NCBI RefSeq assembly: GCF_007827365.1
Contig: NZ_VISI01000002.1
Span: forward strand, 2,175,001-2,239,000
Reading direction: 5' to 3'
DNA from: Olleya sp. Hel_I_94
GTDB lineage: Bacteria > Bacteroidota > Bacteroidia > Flavobacteriales > Flavobacteriaceae
DNA length: 64,000 bases
The position numbers and the translations under genes are program-made. Shown in pieces: positions 26,284-35,528 of the stretch. Positions within the stretch are counted from its first letter, which is position 1. Every line of letters starts with the position of its first letter. The notes beneath the pieces are model-generated. The model did no database searches and had not been told where the DNA came from. It was given only the letters and a program-made list of their open reading frames with translations.

Positions 26284-26820
26284 TTAGTTTATTGTAAATT
26301 CTCTTTTTAACTTGCTTAATTGGTTAGCGATACTAGCATTATACTGCGTATCTCCAACACGTAAAATGAAACCACCTAAAATGCTTTCATCTACTATATT
26401 TTTTATTGCTGCATCTTTACCTGTAAGTTCTTTAACTTTTGCTAAAACTTTAGCTTCTAAAGCTTCTGTTAAAGGAATTGCTGTTGTAACTGTAGCAATT
26501 TGACTACCTTTTTGTTGCTCGAATAAAGTTATAAACTTTGAAGCTACTTCTGGTAATAAATCTGTACGTTTGTTTGTAATTAGAGTATCTATAAGGTTTA
26601 CCGTTGCTGGATTAATACCTTTAAAAACTTCTAATAATGCAGATTTTTTAATGCTAGAACTAATTACAGGACTGTAAAGCATATCTTTTAAATCTTTACT
26701 TTGCGCTACTGTATTATTAATTAGCTCCATGTCATTGTTTACAACGTCTGTTGTATTATTATCTGTAGCTAAGCTTAAAACTGCTTTTGCGTAACGTATT
26801 GCTGCTCTTTCTCCTGCCAT
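26284..26820 (-). CDS. atpH: ATP synthase delta subunit
   Basis: The stator subunit joining F1 to the b subunit (178 aa). N-terminal ERAAIRYAKAVLSLA helix and C-terminal ITNQLSKLKREF-like segment (SIANQLSKLKREF) match the family; ILGGFILRVGDTQYNASI is the conserved C-terminal signature. It lies 9 bases after atpF. Confidence 0.95.
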   Translation of the reverse strand: MAGERAAIRYAKAVLSLATDNNTTDVVNNDMELINNTVAQSKDLKDMLYSPVISSSIKKSALLEVFKGINPATVNLIDTLITNKRTDLLPEVASKFITLFEQQKGSQIATVTTAIPLTEALEAKVLAKVKELTGKDAAIKNIVDESILGGFILRVGDTQYNASIANQLSKLKREFTIN

Positions 26821-26829
26821 AACTTAAAC

Positions 26830-27330
26830 TTAGTTTAATTTAGCATCATTTAACATAGACTCAACTAACTCTAATTGTTTGTCTTTGTTAGATAATTCTT
26901 GACGTACTACTTTTTCTGCAATGTCTAAAGATAATCCTGCTACGTGATTTTTTAATTCTGCCATAGCTGATTTCTTTTCGCTTTCAATAGCTGCTTGTGC
27001 TTGAGCAATCATATTGTTTGCTTGAGCTTGAGCTTCCGTTTTAGCGTCTTCGATCATTTTGTTTTTCAACTCTCTTGCTTCTTTAAGCATAGACTCACGC
27101 TCTGCACGTGCTTCTTTTAATAACTTCTCGTTATCTGCTTGAAGATTTTGCATTTCTAGCTTAGCATTTTCAGCTGAGTCTAATGCATTTTGTATACCGT
27201 CTTCACGAGTTTGTAAAGCGTCTAAAATAGGTTTCCATGCAAATTTTCTCATTAATACAATTAGTATTATTAAGATAACACCTTGCATAATGAATAAACC
27301 TACCGAAAAGTCATTTAATAAAGTTTCCAT
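26830..27330 (-). CDS. atpF: ATP synthase F0 b subunit
   Basis: The peripheral stalk subunit (166 aa): one N-terminal transmembrane helix (about residues 8-28, LFIMQGVILIILIVLM) followed by FAWKPILDAL and a long charged coiled coil rich in Ala/Glu/Lys to about residue 150. Standard length. It is separated from atpE by a 92-base gap holding a two-stage hairpin. Confidence 0.96.
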   Translation of the reverse strand: METLLNDFSVGLFIMQGVILIILIVLMRKFAWKPILDALQTREDGIQNALDSAENAKLEMQNLQADNEKLLKEARAERESMLKEARELKNKMIEDAKTEAQAQANNMIAQAQAAIESEKKSAMAELKNHVAGLSLDIAEKVVRQELSNKDKQLELVESMLNDAKLN

Positions 27331-27369
27331 ACTATATAGATTACTGTAATTCTTTGTTTGTTTAATTTA

Positions 27370-27407
27370 AAACAGTTCCTGCAACCAACCGTTGCAGAAA
27401 GCTGTTT
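27370..27407 (-). promoter_or_regulatory. Two-stage hairpin between atpE and atpF
   Basis: Outer AAACAG (27370-27375)/CTGTTT (27402-27407) and inner CTGCAAC (27379-27385)/GTTGCAG (27391-27397), loop CAACC. On the minus strand TTTTAAATT follows, a weak T-run. Such a structure after the c-subunit gene could act as a partial terminator or block decay from the 3' end, raising c over b, since many c copies are needed per enzyme. The structure is seen; the role is inferred. Confidence 0.6.
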
Positions 27408-27422
27408 CTTTTTGTTTTAGGA

Positions 27423-27623
<201 letters not shown>

Positions 27624-27651
27624 TTATAAATATTAATTAAACAAATTCTTG

Positions 27652-28767
27652 TTAGTGATGATCGTCGTGTTCTTCGACTGCCATTCCTATAAATAACGAT
27701 GATAACATCGTGAAAATAAACGCTTGTAAAAAGGCTACTAAAATTTCAATAACCGAAATAAATAAAGCTAACACTAAAGACATCCCTGTTGATCCAACTG
27801 CTCCAAATGATTCTTTCATTGTTATCATTAATGCTATTAAGCTCATTACCACAAAGTGACCTGCTGTCATGTTTGCAAATAAACGCACTAATAACGAGAA
27901 AGGTTTAATTAACACAAAACCTATTAACTCTATTACTGCTAATATTGGACGTAAAATAACTGGCACTCCTGGCATCCATAAGGTGTGTTTCCAAAAGTCT
28001 TTACTTCCACTAAATAAATATATAACTGCTGTAAAAATTGCTAGACAAGCTGTTACTGCAATCTGACCTGTAACATTAAACCCAATTGGCGTTAATCCTA
28101 ATAAGTTTAAGATCCAGATAAAGAAAAATACAGTTAATAAAAAGCCCATAAACTTGCGGTACTTTTTCTCTCCAATATTTGGTTTAGCAATATCGTCTCT
28201 TACATATATTACTAAAGGCTCTAAAACTCTACTAAATCCTTTTGGTACAGCGTGTCCTTTTTTATAACCTCTTGCTAACGCTGTAAAAGCTAATAACATT
28301 AACACTCCTGTTAATAACATTCCAAAAACAGATTTTGTAATTGAAAAATCTATAACTTTATGTGCATTTGTTGGATGGTGTGCATCATCAAAAGCTACTG
28401 TTGTTGCGCCATTATCTAACTCGTAAATTTTACTATGTAGCTTTACTAAACGTGTATCTCCTTTTTCTACGATTACGCTTCCACTATCATCATGATGAAA
28501 TGCTGAAGACATAAACGTCTTTAAACCATTACTTGTCCATACGATTACTGGCAACGGAAAACTGTAGTGCGTTCCAGACTCATTATGTGTAAACAAATGA
28601 AAATCATGAGAATCCTTTAAGTGATGTGCGATATACTCTTTAATTTCTTGAGCAGTATTCACCGGATTTCCTGGTTCTTGCTTATCATCGCTTCCATAAG
28701 AGGACACGGAAAATAAAGTCAGAACTAATATCGCTATAAAATTGATAGATTTTTTTGCCAACATCAT
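27652..28767 (-). CDS. atpB: ATP synthase F0 a subunit with periplasmic extension
   Basis: The stator channel subunit (371 aa). A signal peptide (ending about residue 24, SVSSYGS) and a His/Asp-rich periplasmic domain of roughly 120 residues precede the usual membrane helices, an extension I know from Bacteroidota. The essential stator Arg lies in LLVRLFANMTAGH. The C terminus is acidic/His-rich (VEEHDDHH). A promoter-like element at 28809-28838 lies before it, so the structural atp genes may be transcribed separately from the sprE genes upstream. Confidence 0.95.
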   Translation of the reverse strand: MMLAKKSINFIAILVLTLFSVSSYGSDDKQEPGNPVNTAQEIKEYIAHHLKDSHDFHLFTHNESGTHYSFPLPVIVWTSNGLKTFMSSAFHHDDSGSVIVEKGDTRLVKLHSKIYELDNGATTVAFDDAHHPTNAHKVIDFSITKSVFGMLLTGVLMLLAFTALARGYKKGHAVPKGFSRVLEPLVIYVRDDIAKPNIGEKKYRKFMGFLLTVFFFIWILNLLGLTPIGFNVTGQIAVTACLAIFTAVIYLFSGSKDFWKHTLWMPGVPVILRPILAVIELIGFVLIKPFSLLVRLFANMTAGHFVVMSLIALMITMKESFGAVGSTGMSLVLALFISVIEILVAFLQAFIFTMLSSLFIGMAVEEHDDHH

Positions 28768-28808
28768 ACTTTTTGTAACTAATAAATTTATGGTCTGTAA
28801 ATTTTGTG

Positions 28809-28838
28809 CAAATGTAAGTAATAATTTAAAAAGGTAAA
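28809..28838 (-). promoter_or_regulatory. Probable internal promoter before atpB
   Basis: On the minus strand TTTA (28838-28835), an 18-base spacer, then TACATTTG (28816-28809), a full TAnnTTTG -7 box. The atpB ATG lies 41 bases downstream. The 135-base gap before atpB also supports a separate start. Confidence 0.6.
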
Positions 28839-28902
28839 CGCTTTTTTTAATTAGATTTTTTTTAAGGTTTTAATAACCACTATTATTCTTTATTTCAGGT
28901 AC

Positions 28903-29274
28903 TTACTTACTTTTTAATAATTTTGCTATACAAACAGCCTCTACTATTAAAAATAAAAAAAATGGAATTAATAATCCTAAGCGATGTTGTATCGCTAAAT
29001 CTTGCTCAGTAAATATCGTGGATTTAAACAATAGTATGAAAATTCCTATTTTTAAAAACATCATTGTTAGGTATGCTGCACCTATTTGATTGGGCATTTT
29101 ATCGTAAATAAGTTCTATACCTAGGTATACTATCAATACTGCAATACCATGAAATAAATATAGTTTTTGTAACGAGTAAGGTAGATTATCTTCTGTTAGA
29201 AAATTTTGAAGGTTATAGGCAACTGCTAATAATACTAATATTATAACAACTACATATAGTATGCGTTTATTCAT
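28903..29274 (-). CDS. Small membrane protein in the atp locus (DUF6168-like)
   Basis: A protein of 123 aa with four predicted transmembrane helices and short loops (RILYVVVIILVLLAVAY; FHGIAVLIVYLGIELIY; YLTMMFLKIGIFILLF; LLIPFFLFLIVEAVCI). It takes the place of AtpI upstream of atpB and overlaps atpZ by 8 bases. AtpI-type proteins help assemble the c-ring or handle Mg; a similar task is inferred from position. The DUF label is from memory of neighbouring genomes and is less certain than the topology. Confidence 0.7.
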   Translation of the reverse strand: MNKRILYVVVIILVLLAVAYNLQNFLTEDNLPYSLQKLYLFHGIAVLIVYLGIELIYDKMPNQIGAAYLTMMFLKIGIFILLFKSTIFTEQDLAIQHRLGLLIPFFLFLIVEAVCIAKLLKSK

Positions 29275-29509
29275 TTTTAGTCTTTTGATCGTTAGTTATT
29301 TTAACAACTTGCTTGATTACAGCGTACATTGCTATAAACACAGATAGTAATGTAATTATTTTAAAATATAATTGACTACCATCACCATATTTGCTATCCA
29401 ACCAATTACCTAATTGGCTACCTAACCAAATGGTTAAACCCATTTGTATGGCAATAGATGTAAACCTAATATATGGATTAAGCTGTTTTTTTTGTTTTTG
29501 ATCCGCCAT
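29267..29509 (-). CDS. atpZ: AtpZ/AtpI family protein
   Basis: An 80-residue protein with two membrane helices: PYIRFTSIAIQMGLTIWLGSQLGNWLDSKYG is the typical first half (split here across residues 12-42), then LYFKIITLLSVFIAMYAVI. AtpZ with AtpI assists F0 assembly or Mg/Ca handling in other bacteria. Its start lies 32 bases inside the bactofilin frame and its end overlaps the next gene by 8 bases, so these small genes are tightly coupled. Confidence 0.85.
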   Translation of the reverse strand: MADQKQKKQLNPYIRFTSIAIQMGLTIWLGSQLGNWLDSKYGDGSQLYFKIITLLSVFIAMYAVIKQVVKITNDQKTKNE

Positions 29510-29864
29510 TTATATCTTTTACAGTCGTTTTCATAACACACGATACATTAAAAGTTGCTCCAGGCTCTACAGCCAGTTTTTGTGTGACTACTTCACCTTC
29601 TATATGTGCAGTGGACTTTAAGGTTAAGGTTTCGGTTAACTCTAAAGCACCTACTAGTTTACCTTCAAAATAGGCATTACTACATTTAAGAGTTCCTTTT
29701 ATTTCGCCTTCTTTACCAATAACTACTTTACCAGACGCCTCTACATTACCTTCGATTAACCCATCCACACGTAGGTCGCCTTCGCTAAAAAAGTCTCCTA
29801 CTATTTTAGTGCCTTTTGCTATTATATTTTGAATAGAAAATTGCTCTTGTTGCTTTTTTTTCAT
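29478..29864 (-). CDS. Bactofilin (polymer-forming cytoskeletal protein)
   Basis: 128 aa. The central DUF583 domain (about residues 15-110) is a run of short beta strands with regular Gly and hydrophobic spacing (GDLRVDGLIEGNVEASGKVV; GEIKGTLKCSNAYFEGKLVG), which folds into a right-handed beta-helix that polymerises without nucleotide. N- and C-terminal tails are basic. It lies 11 bases after sprE and overlaps atpZ. In flavobacteria it may position envelope or motility machinery; that is inferred from the neighbour. Confidence 0.9.
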   Translation of the reverse strand: MKKKQQEQFSIQNIIAKGTKIVGDFFSEGDLRVDGLIEGNVEASGKVVIGKEGEIKGTLKCSNAYFEGKLVGALELTETLTLKSTAHIEGEVVTQKLAVEPGATFNVSCVMKTTVKDINGGSKTKKTA

Positions 29865-29875
29865 TTTTAGGGAAA

Positions 29876-32422
29876 TTATTGATTTTCTAAATATTGATTT
29901 AGATTTTTATGTATTTGAAGTATTTTATAATTGTCAGAAGAAATTCCAAAATAAGGTCTATCTATTTTATATTTATCTTCTGCTTTTAAAATCTCTGCAA
30001 ACCCTTTTGCTCCATCTACGCTTTTTAAACCATGAACCACTACAAATGAAGTTTCGGGATTATAAACATCTACAGATGTTGACAAATTATAATATTGCAC
30101 CTTAGGTGTTACCTCGTCTAATAATTTTTTAAATGCAGTTATCGCTTCAGTATTGTTTTTTTCAAATTGGAACAATACTTTAAAGGACGTAGACTCCGTA
30201 TTTGGTTTAAACGTTTTATCACTTACAGATTTTAAGCTGTTAACTATAGCTTCCGCTTTAATAGCCTCTGGCATGTTTGCATAAGCTAATGCTACGTCAT
30301 TAAGTCCATCTACGTAGGCTTGATATCCATTTAACCTACCATTTGCTGTTGCTTTTAAAAGTGCAAATTTTGCTACTATTGGCTCGCCATCAAAAAACTT
30401 AATATATTTATTTGACTTTTCAATGACCTGAGCATAATCTTGTTCTTCTAGTAATTTATAGGTTGCTTCATATAGACTTTCCGGACTACTTTTATCTCTA
30501 GTTGCTGCTAATTCTGGGTTTTTCAAAATCTCGGCATATCTAGAACTTGAATAGTTGGCTATAATATCTGTTTTGGTGATTTGTGCTTCGTCGTTTTCGC
30601 CTAAAATCTCATATATTTTATATAAGTTATATTTAGAAGGTAAAATTAATTTTTGTTCAGGATTACTAGCTAACAGGTTTAAAAACTTGCTTTTAGACAA
30701 ATTATATTCCTTAAATTTTTCTTTATAAATCAGACCTAACTGATAATAGGCATAATTACGATCCTTTTTTAAACTATCAAGTTCTTTTTGTGCTGTAGGG
30801 ATTTGCGCTATATAAAATTGCGGATCTAAAAACTCTTGATCTTGCTCTAAAACTGCTGCTATATCAGAATTGGATTGATTGCCAATTGCGTTTCCGCTTG
30901 CAGATGACCATCTCCAATCGTCTTGATTTTTACGGTCTCCCCAAATACGCGTAAATTCGTTTTTACCATAAGCAACTGTGCTTTGGTTATAAAAATAAAA
31001 ATTACTACCAACACCTGGTAATCCACCTCTTGGCTTAGTGACATTATTTGTTGGCGTATTTGTTGTTGCTAATCCTTTTTTTCTAGCTTCGATTTCTAAA
31101 CGTTCTTTTTCTTTTTCAGCTTCTATCTTAAGCTTGTTGGTGTAGTCTGTAAAAAATGTAACACGATCTGCATCAGACATGCTAACTAGTTTAAGTATGC
31201 TATCATTAACTTCGGCTACGCCTTCATAATAAATAACATCATCTAAGTTTTCGCGTTTACGCTTAATGGTTCTGTAAGGTTTACTGTTTTCAACCATACT
31301 AGTCATTGTACTATCAAAATAAGCTCCTGCTACTTTATAGTTATTTCTATCAAAATAAAAATCGCCTAGAGTTTCGTAGTTTTTGGCTGTTAAAATTTTA
31401 TCTGTAGATTTTTCTCTTAGTGATTTATTGTAATATACTACTGCTAAAGAATCCGATTTATTAGTTAAATGAAACTCGCCAATTTGGTGATATATCTTAT
31501 CTAGGTACGGACGATTTTCTCGGTCTTTTTCTAATTTGGTTAGGTACTTTAAAAATGCAATTTTATCGCCTTTATCGTAATCAAAGTTTTTAGCTTTCTC
31601 AACATGTGCAGCCATTAAGTAACGACGTGGAATTTTTCGGTTTAAATCTATAACCTCGTCAAATGCAATATTTGCACTATCCTTGTAAGTAAGTACGTTG
31701 TATAGTTGTCCTGTTATAAAACCAAAACGTCCTTTTTCGTCATTATTTTTAGTTGCTTTAGCTGCAATTTTAATTTGCGTTAAAGCACTATCTAAAGCTT
31801 TAGTATTGATGTAGGCTTGTGCTAAAATGGACGTCGCATCCGCTAGTTCTTGACCTTCTAACTCTTCTTGTTCTATTAGACGTTTTAGATTTTTAATGGC
31901 TAACTCGTCATTATCCAAACGCATGTTAGTTTTTTCTCGCCAAACCTTTGCAATGTTTATTTTATCTGAAGCAGGATATTTGTAAAGGATGTAGTTAAAG
32001 GCTTCTAGAGCTGGCACAAAGCGTTGATCAAAATATCTAGCTTCTCCTAACAATAAATAGGCTTCATCAATTTGAGGGTTATACTCTTTACCTTGAATAT
32101 TCATCCCATGTTTTTGGATGGCTTTTACTGCTTTTTCTTCTGCTTTAGTAAAACTTTCGTTTTTTGATTGTCCTGGTAAAACAATCTCATCACTAACTTG
32201 CATACGCTCGACAGGTAAGATGTCCCAATAATTGTCTTTATAACCTTCGTTAAGACTGTTTTGTCCTAGTTTTAAAGCCTCGTAACCATTAAACAAAGCG
32301 TTATACTCCGCAGTAACTGCATGAAAATTACGATTTATAAAACTGTTTTTTTTTCTTGAACAACTAGTAATTGTTGCTAAGATCAAACCAGAAACTATAC
32401 AAATTTTTAATGCTATCTTCAA
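29876..32422 (-). CDS. sprE: Gliding motility and T9SS lipoprotein SprE
   Basis: An 848-residue lipoprotein. The signal MKIALKICIVSGLILATITSC has its lipobox Cys at residue 21; many TPR-like helical repeats follow to the end, with a low-complexity KEKERLEIEARKKG segment in the middle. It matches SprE (PorW in Porphyromonas), which couples the type IX secretion system or gliding motor components. The start is a TTG at 32422: the frame upstream meets a stop without any ATG. The order sprE-bactofilin-atp genes is one I know from related genomes. It heads the transcription unit. Confidence 0.88.
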   Translation of the reverse strand: MKIALKICIVSGLILATITSCSRKKNSFINRNFHAVTAEYNALFNGYEALKLGQNSLNEGYKDNYWDILPVERMQVSDEIVLPGQSKNESFTKAEEKAVKAIQKHGMNIQGKEYNPQIDEAYLLLGEARYFDQRFVPALEAFNYILYKYPASDKINIAKVWREKTNMRLDNDELAIKNLKRLIEQEELEGQELADATSILAQAYINTKALDSALTQIKIAAKATKNNDEKGRFGFITGQLYNVLTYKDSANIAFDEVIDLNRKIPRRYLMAAHVEKAKNFDYDKGDKIAFLKYLTKLEKDRENRPYLDKIYHQIGEFHLTNKSDSLAVVYYNKSLREKSTDKILTAKNYETLGDFYFDRNNYKVAGAYFDSTMTSMVENSKPYRTIKRKRENLDDVIYYEGVAEVNDSILKLVSMSDADRVTFFTDYTNKLKIEAEKEKERLEIEARKKGLATTNTPTNNVTKPRGGLPGVGSNFYFYNQSTVAYGKNEFTRIWGDRKNQDDWRWSSASGNAIGNQSNSDIAAVLEQDQEFLDPQFYIAQIPTAQKELDSLKKDRNYAYYQLGLIYKEKFKEYNLSKSKFLNLLASNPEQKLILPSKYNLYKIYEILGENDEAQITKTDIIANYSSSRYAEILKNPELAATRDKSSPESLYEATYKLLEEQDYAQVIEKSNKYIKFFDGEPIVAKFALLKATANGRLNGYQAYVDGLNDVALAYANMPEAIKAEAIVNSLKSVSDKTFKPNTESTSFKVLFQFEKNNTEAITAFKKLLDEVTPKVQYYNLSTSVDVYNPETSFVVVHGLKSVDGAKGFAEILKAEDKYKIDRPYFGISSDNYKILQIHKNLNQYLENQ

Positions 32423-32568
32423 TGCGGTTGTATTTAGTGTAATACATAACTAATTAATGCCATAATTATTATTTATAATTATTGACAGGTGCGTAAAAAT
32501 AAGCATCTTTTTTACTTTTTGCCAAAAAATGAACTGAAACTTAGATGTTTTAGTCATCCAACAGCATA

Positions 32569-33279
32569 TTACACTGGATTTACTGTACCAGAAAAATGCG
32601 CTTCCAACTCCTTTAAAGTTGCTTCGCTAGTTTGTATATCTTTAATAACATGACCTTTATCTAAGACCACAATACGCTCGCATACATCTGTGACGTGCAT
32701 TAAATCGTGACTAGACACTAAAACAGTAACTCCTTTTTTTTCTGCTAAATCCTTAATAATTTGCTTTAATCTAATTTGTGTTGTTGGATCTAAATTAGCA
32801 AAAGGCTCATCCAAAATAATTACCTCAGGATTACCAATTAATGCAGCGACAATACCTGCTTTTTTCTGATTTCCTTTACTTAAATCTCTAAGATATTTTT
32901 TTTGACCCAAAATTTCGCCATGAAAAAAGTCTTCAAACTGTGACACTAAATTGTCTACGTCTTGTTTATTTTGTCCACGTAAATCACCAATAAAATAAAA
33001 ATATTCTTCAGGTGTTAAATAGCCAATTAAAAAGCTTTCGTCAATAAAAGCAGACGTAAAGGGTTTCCAATCTTCGCTTTCGTTAACTAATATTCCATTA
33101 GTTTTAATATAACCAGTAGTAGGTTTTATTAAATCCAATAACAAACTAAAGTACGTTGTTTTTCCTGCACCATTATTACCCACAAGACCAAAGCTTTGAC
33201 CTTTAGGTATGTCTAAATTAGAAATATTTAAAACTTCGTTTCCGCTATATTTTTTTGAAAGATTTGTTGTTGTTATCAT
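32569..33279 (-). CDS. ABC transporter ATP-binding protein
   Basis: 236 aa. Walker A GLVGNNGAGKTTYF (about residues 32-45), ABC signature LSKGNQKK (a variant of LSGGQ), Walker B VIILDEPFANLD and the H-loop SSHDL are all present. The type resembles exporters such as CcmA/YadG-like ATPases. It is the last gene of the PadR-headed operon, 21 bases after the DUF5687 permease, with which it should pair. The substrate is unknown. Confidence 0.93.
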   Translation of the reverse strand: MITTTNLSKKYSGNEVLNISNLDIPKGQSFGLVGNNGAGKTTYFSLLLDLIKPTTGYIKTNGILVNESEDWKPFTSAFIDESFLIGYLTPEEYFYFIGDLRGQNKQDVDNLVSQFEDFFHGEILGQKKYLRDLSKGNQKKAGIVAALIGNPEVIILDEPFANLDPTTQIRLKQIIKDLAEKKGVTVLVSSHDLMHVTDVCERIVVLDKGHVIKDIQTSEATLKELEAHFSGTVNPV

Positions 33280-33300
33280 AGTTAAAAAGTTTTGTAAATA

Positions 33301-34779
33301 TTAATTGTCTTGGTTAAATGCTTTTATCATTTCATACTTAGAGTCTAAGTACTTACTGGTAATAAAGCGCATGATTTTTTGATGAAAAATAATTCCGATA
33401 ACTCCTAGTAGTATTAACGCCGAAATACCTGAATAAAAACTAACAAAATGAGATAATATCCCAAAAATAGCCAATGGTAAAAGTAACAATGGGATACCAA
33501 TTAACCATTGTACTGCTCCTGTACCTTGAAAGTTAAAAGCTGCACGTTGATTTAAGTCTATTTTTTTTCGATTAAAAGATCCACCAAGCATTATAACATA
33601 AGTATTAACACCTATATTATACACTGCTGCTGCAAAATGCGCAACTAAAATTTTCCAACCAAAATATACATATGGAATACTTAGCACAAACATGATAATA
33701 ACACTAAGTACCATTAAGGTGTATTTAGATTTTAAATACTGCTCATACTTGATGTTTTGGCTCATTAACATTTTGTAATATCCACTATCCCAAGCTGGAA
33801 TAAATTGTCCAAAATTAATTAAGAAAATACCAGTTACAAATACACCAATAAAACCATACATAATAGGCATGTCTCTGTACATTGGTTGTGGATAAAAAAA
33901 CAAACCATATAATAATCCAAATACCAACATAAAAACTGCAGACTTTGGACGTTTGTTTCTCCAAATTAATTTTAAATCTAATTGCATAAAAGGTGCACTA
34001 TCACCAAATCGTTTAGTCCATCCTAAATCTGAAGTGGTTACTTCTTTAATTTTTGTTTTAAGTGAATGGTCTAAGTATAATTTTTTAATTAATATTTTAT
34101 GATTAAACAGGTATAAACCAATTAAAATTACAATCAAAATTAGCAGTAATAATGGATTGTTAACTATAGCTAACATAGCTGTAGACAAAGCTCCAGAAAC
34201 ATTAATAATATTAAAATAGTTAAGTCCAAATAGCGTACCAGCAAATATGATTATAGGTAGAAATGAAAGTTCTGTTTCTGCAGAAAAACTTTCAATAATA
34301 AAATTTAAAAAATTATTTATTAAGGTTAGTAAAATCATAGCAGCAGCCCAAGTCATTACGGTTGCTAGTTGATAATCCTTAGTAATAAGGATAATACTAA
34401 AAGGTATTATGGCAAAAAGAGGTAAAAAATTAAAAAAGGACACTGCAGATTTTCCTAAAACGAAATGCACAATACTACTTCTTTTAATGGGTATGGTTAG
34501 CAAAGGTTTGACACTCATTACTGGTAATTTTTGAAGAAAAAAACGCAATAATAAATCGCCTAAAAACCAAAAAAAGATAAATCCGTTAACCACTATAAAA
34601 GGGTCTTGATCCGGAAAAGTTTTCTCTAAAATTGGATATAATCCAAAGCCTAATGCTAAAAACACTAAAATAAAATATAAAGCAAAAAAGCCCATGACAA
34701 TCTTTATTGCTAAGCTTTTACCAAAGCTTGCCGAGCGAATAAATGACTTCCATTCTAAGCTTAAAAATTTACTAATCAT
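33301..34779 (-). CDS. ABC permease-like membrane protein (DUF5687 family)
   Basis: A protein of 492 aa with about 12 hydrophobic segments, ordered as in ABC-2 type permeases; N-terminal FLSLEWKSFIRSASFGKSL and MQLDLKLIWRNKRPKSAVFM in the middle match the DUF5687 family of Bacteroidota. It is followed by its probable ATPase gene. The three small membrane proteins and PadR upstream form the rest of the unit. The substrate is not readable; envelope stress or lipid/peptide export would fit. Confidence 0.83.
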   Translation of the reverse strand: MISKFLSLEWKSFIRSASFGKSLAIKIVMGFFALYFILVFLALGFGLYPILEKTFPDQDPFIVVNGFIFFWFLGDLLLRFFLQKLPVMSVKPLLTIPIKRSSIVHFVLGKSAVSFFNFLPLFAIIPFSIILITKDYQLATVMTWAAAMILLTLINNFLNFIIESFSAETELSFLPIIIFAGTLFGLNYFNIINVSGALSTAMLAIVNNPLLLLILIVILIGLYLFNHKILIKKLYLDHSLKTKIKEVTTSDLGWTKRFGDSAPFMQLDLKLIWRNKRPKSAVFMLVFGLLYGLFFYPQPMYRDMPIMYGFIGVFVTGIFLINFGQFIPAWDSGYYKMLMSQNIKYEQYLKSKYTLMVLSVIIMFVLSIPYVYFGWKILVAHFAAAVYNIGVNTYVIMLGGSFNRKKIDLNQRAAFNFQGTGAVQWLIGIPLLLLPLAIFGILSHFVSFYSGISALILLGVIGIIFHQKIMRFITSKYLDSKYEMIKAFNQDN

Positions 34780-34832
34780 AGTTGTTATTGTTTGGTTGGT
34801 TTAATAGATAAGTATACAAATGTGCAAAAATG

Positions 34833-35522
34833 TTACAAACAAAATTCTGGATAGGTTTCATTTAAAAGTTGTTCTGCTTTGTTTGGTATAACCTCAAAAC
34901 TAATATACATCCAAAGACAAAATAGTGTCGAAAAAATAGATAAGCCCAAAACAATGTAAGGGTAACTAAAAATATTACCAGAAAAATTATACCATTGTGG
35001 CAGCTGAGTGAGTAAAATTATTGCTGAAGCTCCTGCTTGTTTAAATATTATTTCTTCTAACATCCATTTTTTATTGGACAGCGCTTTACGCTGTTTAAAT
35101 TGTCTTTTTAGTTGTATGCTTTTGTAGATTGTAAAAACACATATTATTACAAAAAGACCAATTAAAAACGATTTTGCAAAAATTGTAGACAACCCTAAAT
35201 AAATACCAAAAAATAAAGCTAGTGTAGTTATTAATTTAGGAAACGTAAACCACTGTTTTAACTCTGTCCATAAATACCTTAGATAGCGTTTATTCATAGC
35301 TTTTTGACGACGTTCTAACACGTCCATAAAGCCAAATACTCCAAATTTTTTGAAGGCTTGGTCTCTTGCTTCTTCAAAAGATAAGTTGGTTTCTGTTTGC
35401 CATACAGACTCAATGTCGTTTGCTAAGTGATCTACTAATTCGGTTTGTAAATCATAATGCTCAACGTAATGTTGTCTTGTAAAGGCGTATAGGTTTTGTA
35501 TTTGAGGTTGAGTTAATTTCAT
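34833..35522 (-). CDS. HAAS-like membrane protein, paralogue 3
   Basis: 229 aa. The N terminus carries the block DLQTELVDHLANDIE (about residues 20-34), shared with the two genes upstream, followed by a basic stretch (RRQKAMNKRYLRYLWTELKQ) and four transmembrane helices. The order of a PadR regulator followed by proteins with a soluble N-terminal helical domain and four helices recalls the PadR/HAAS (DUF1700) pairs of Firmicutes, though I cannot prove homology by eye. Seven bases separate it from paralogue 2. Function unknown. Confidence 0.75.
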   Translation of the reverse strand: MKLTQPQIQNLYAFTRQHYVEHYDLQTELVDHLANDIESVWQTETNLSFEEARDQAFKKFGVFGFMDVLERRQKAMNKRYLRYLWTELKQWFTFPKLITTLALFFGIYLGLSTIFAKSFLIGLFVIICVFTIYKSIQLKRQFKQRKALSNKKWMLEEIIFKQAGASAIILLTQLPQWYNFSGNIFSYPYIVLGLSIFSTLFCLWMYISFEVIPNKAEQLLNETYPEFCL

Positions 35523-35528
35523 ACTAAA

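Noticed and set aside
27381..27400. GCAACC in the atpE-atpF gap as a third ECF element
   Set aside because: No CATCTA block at the right spacing; the bases belong to the hairpin stem.
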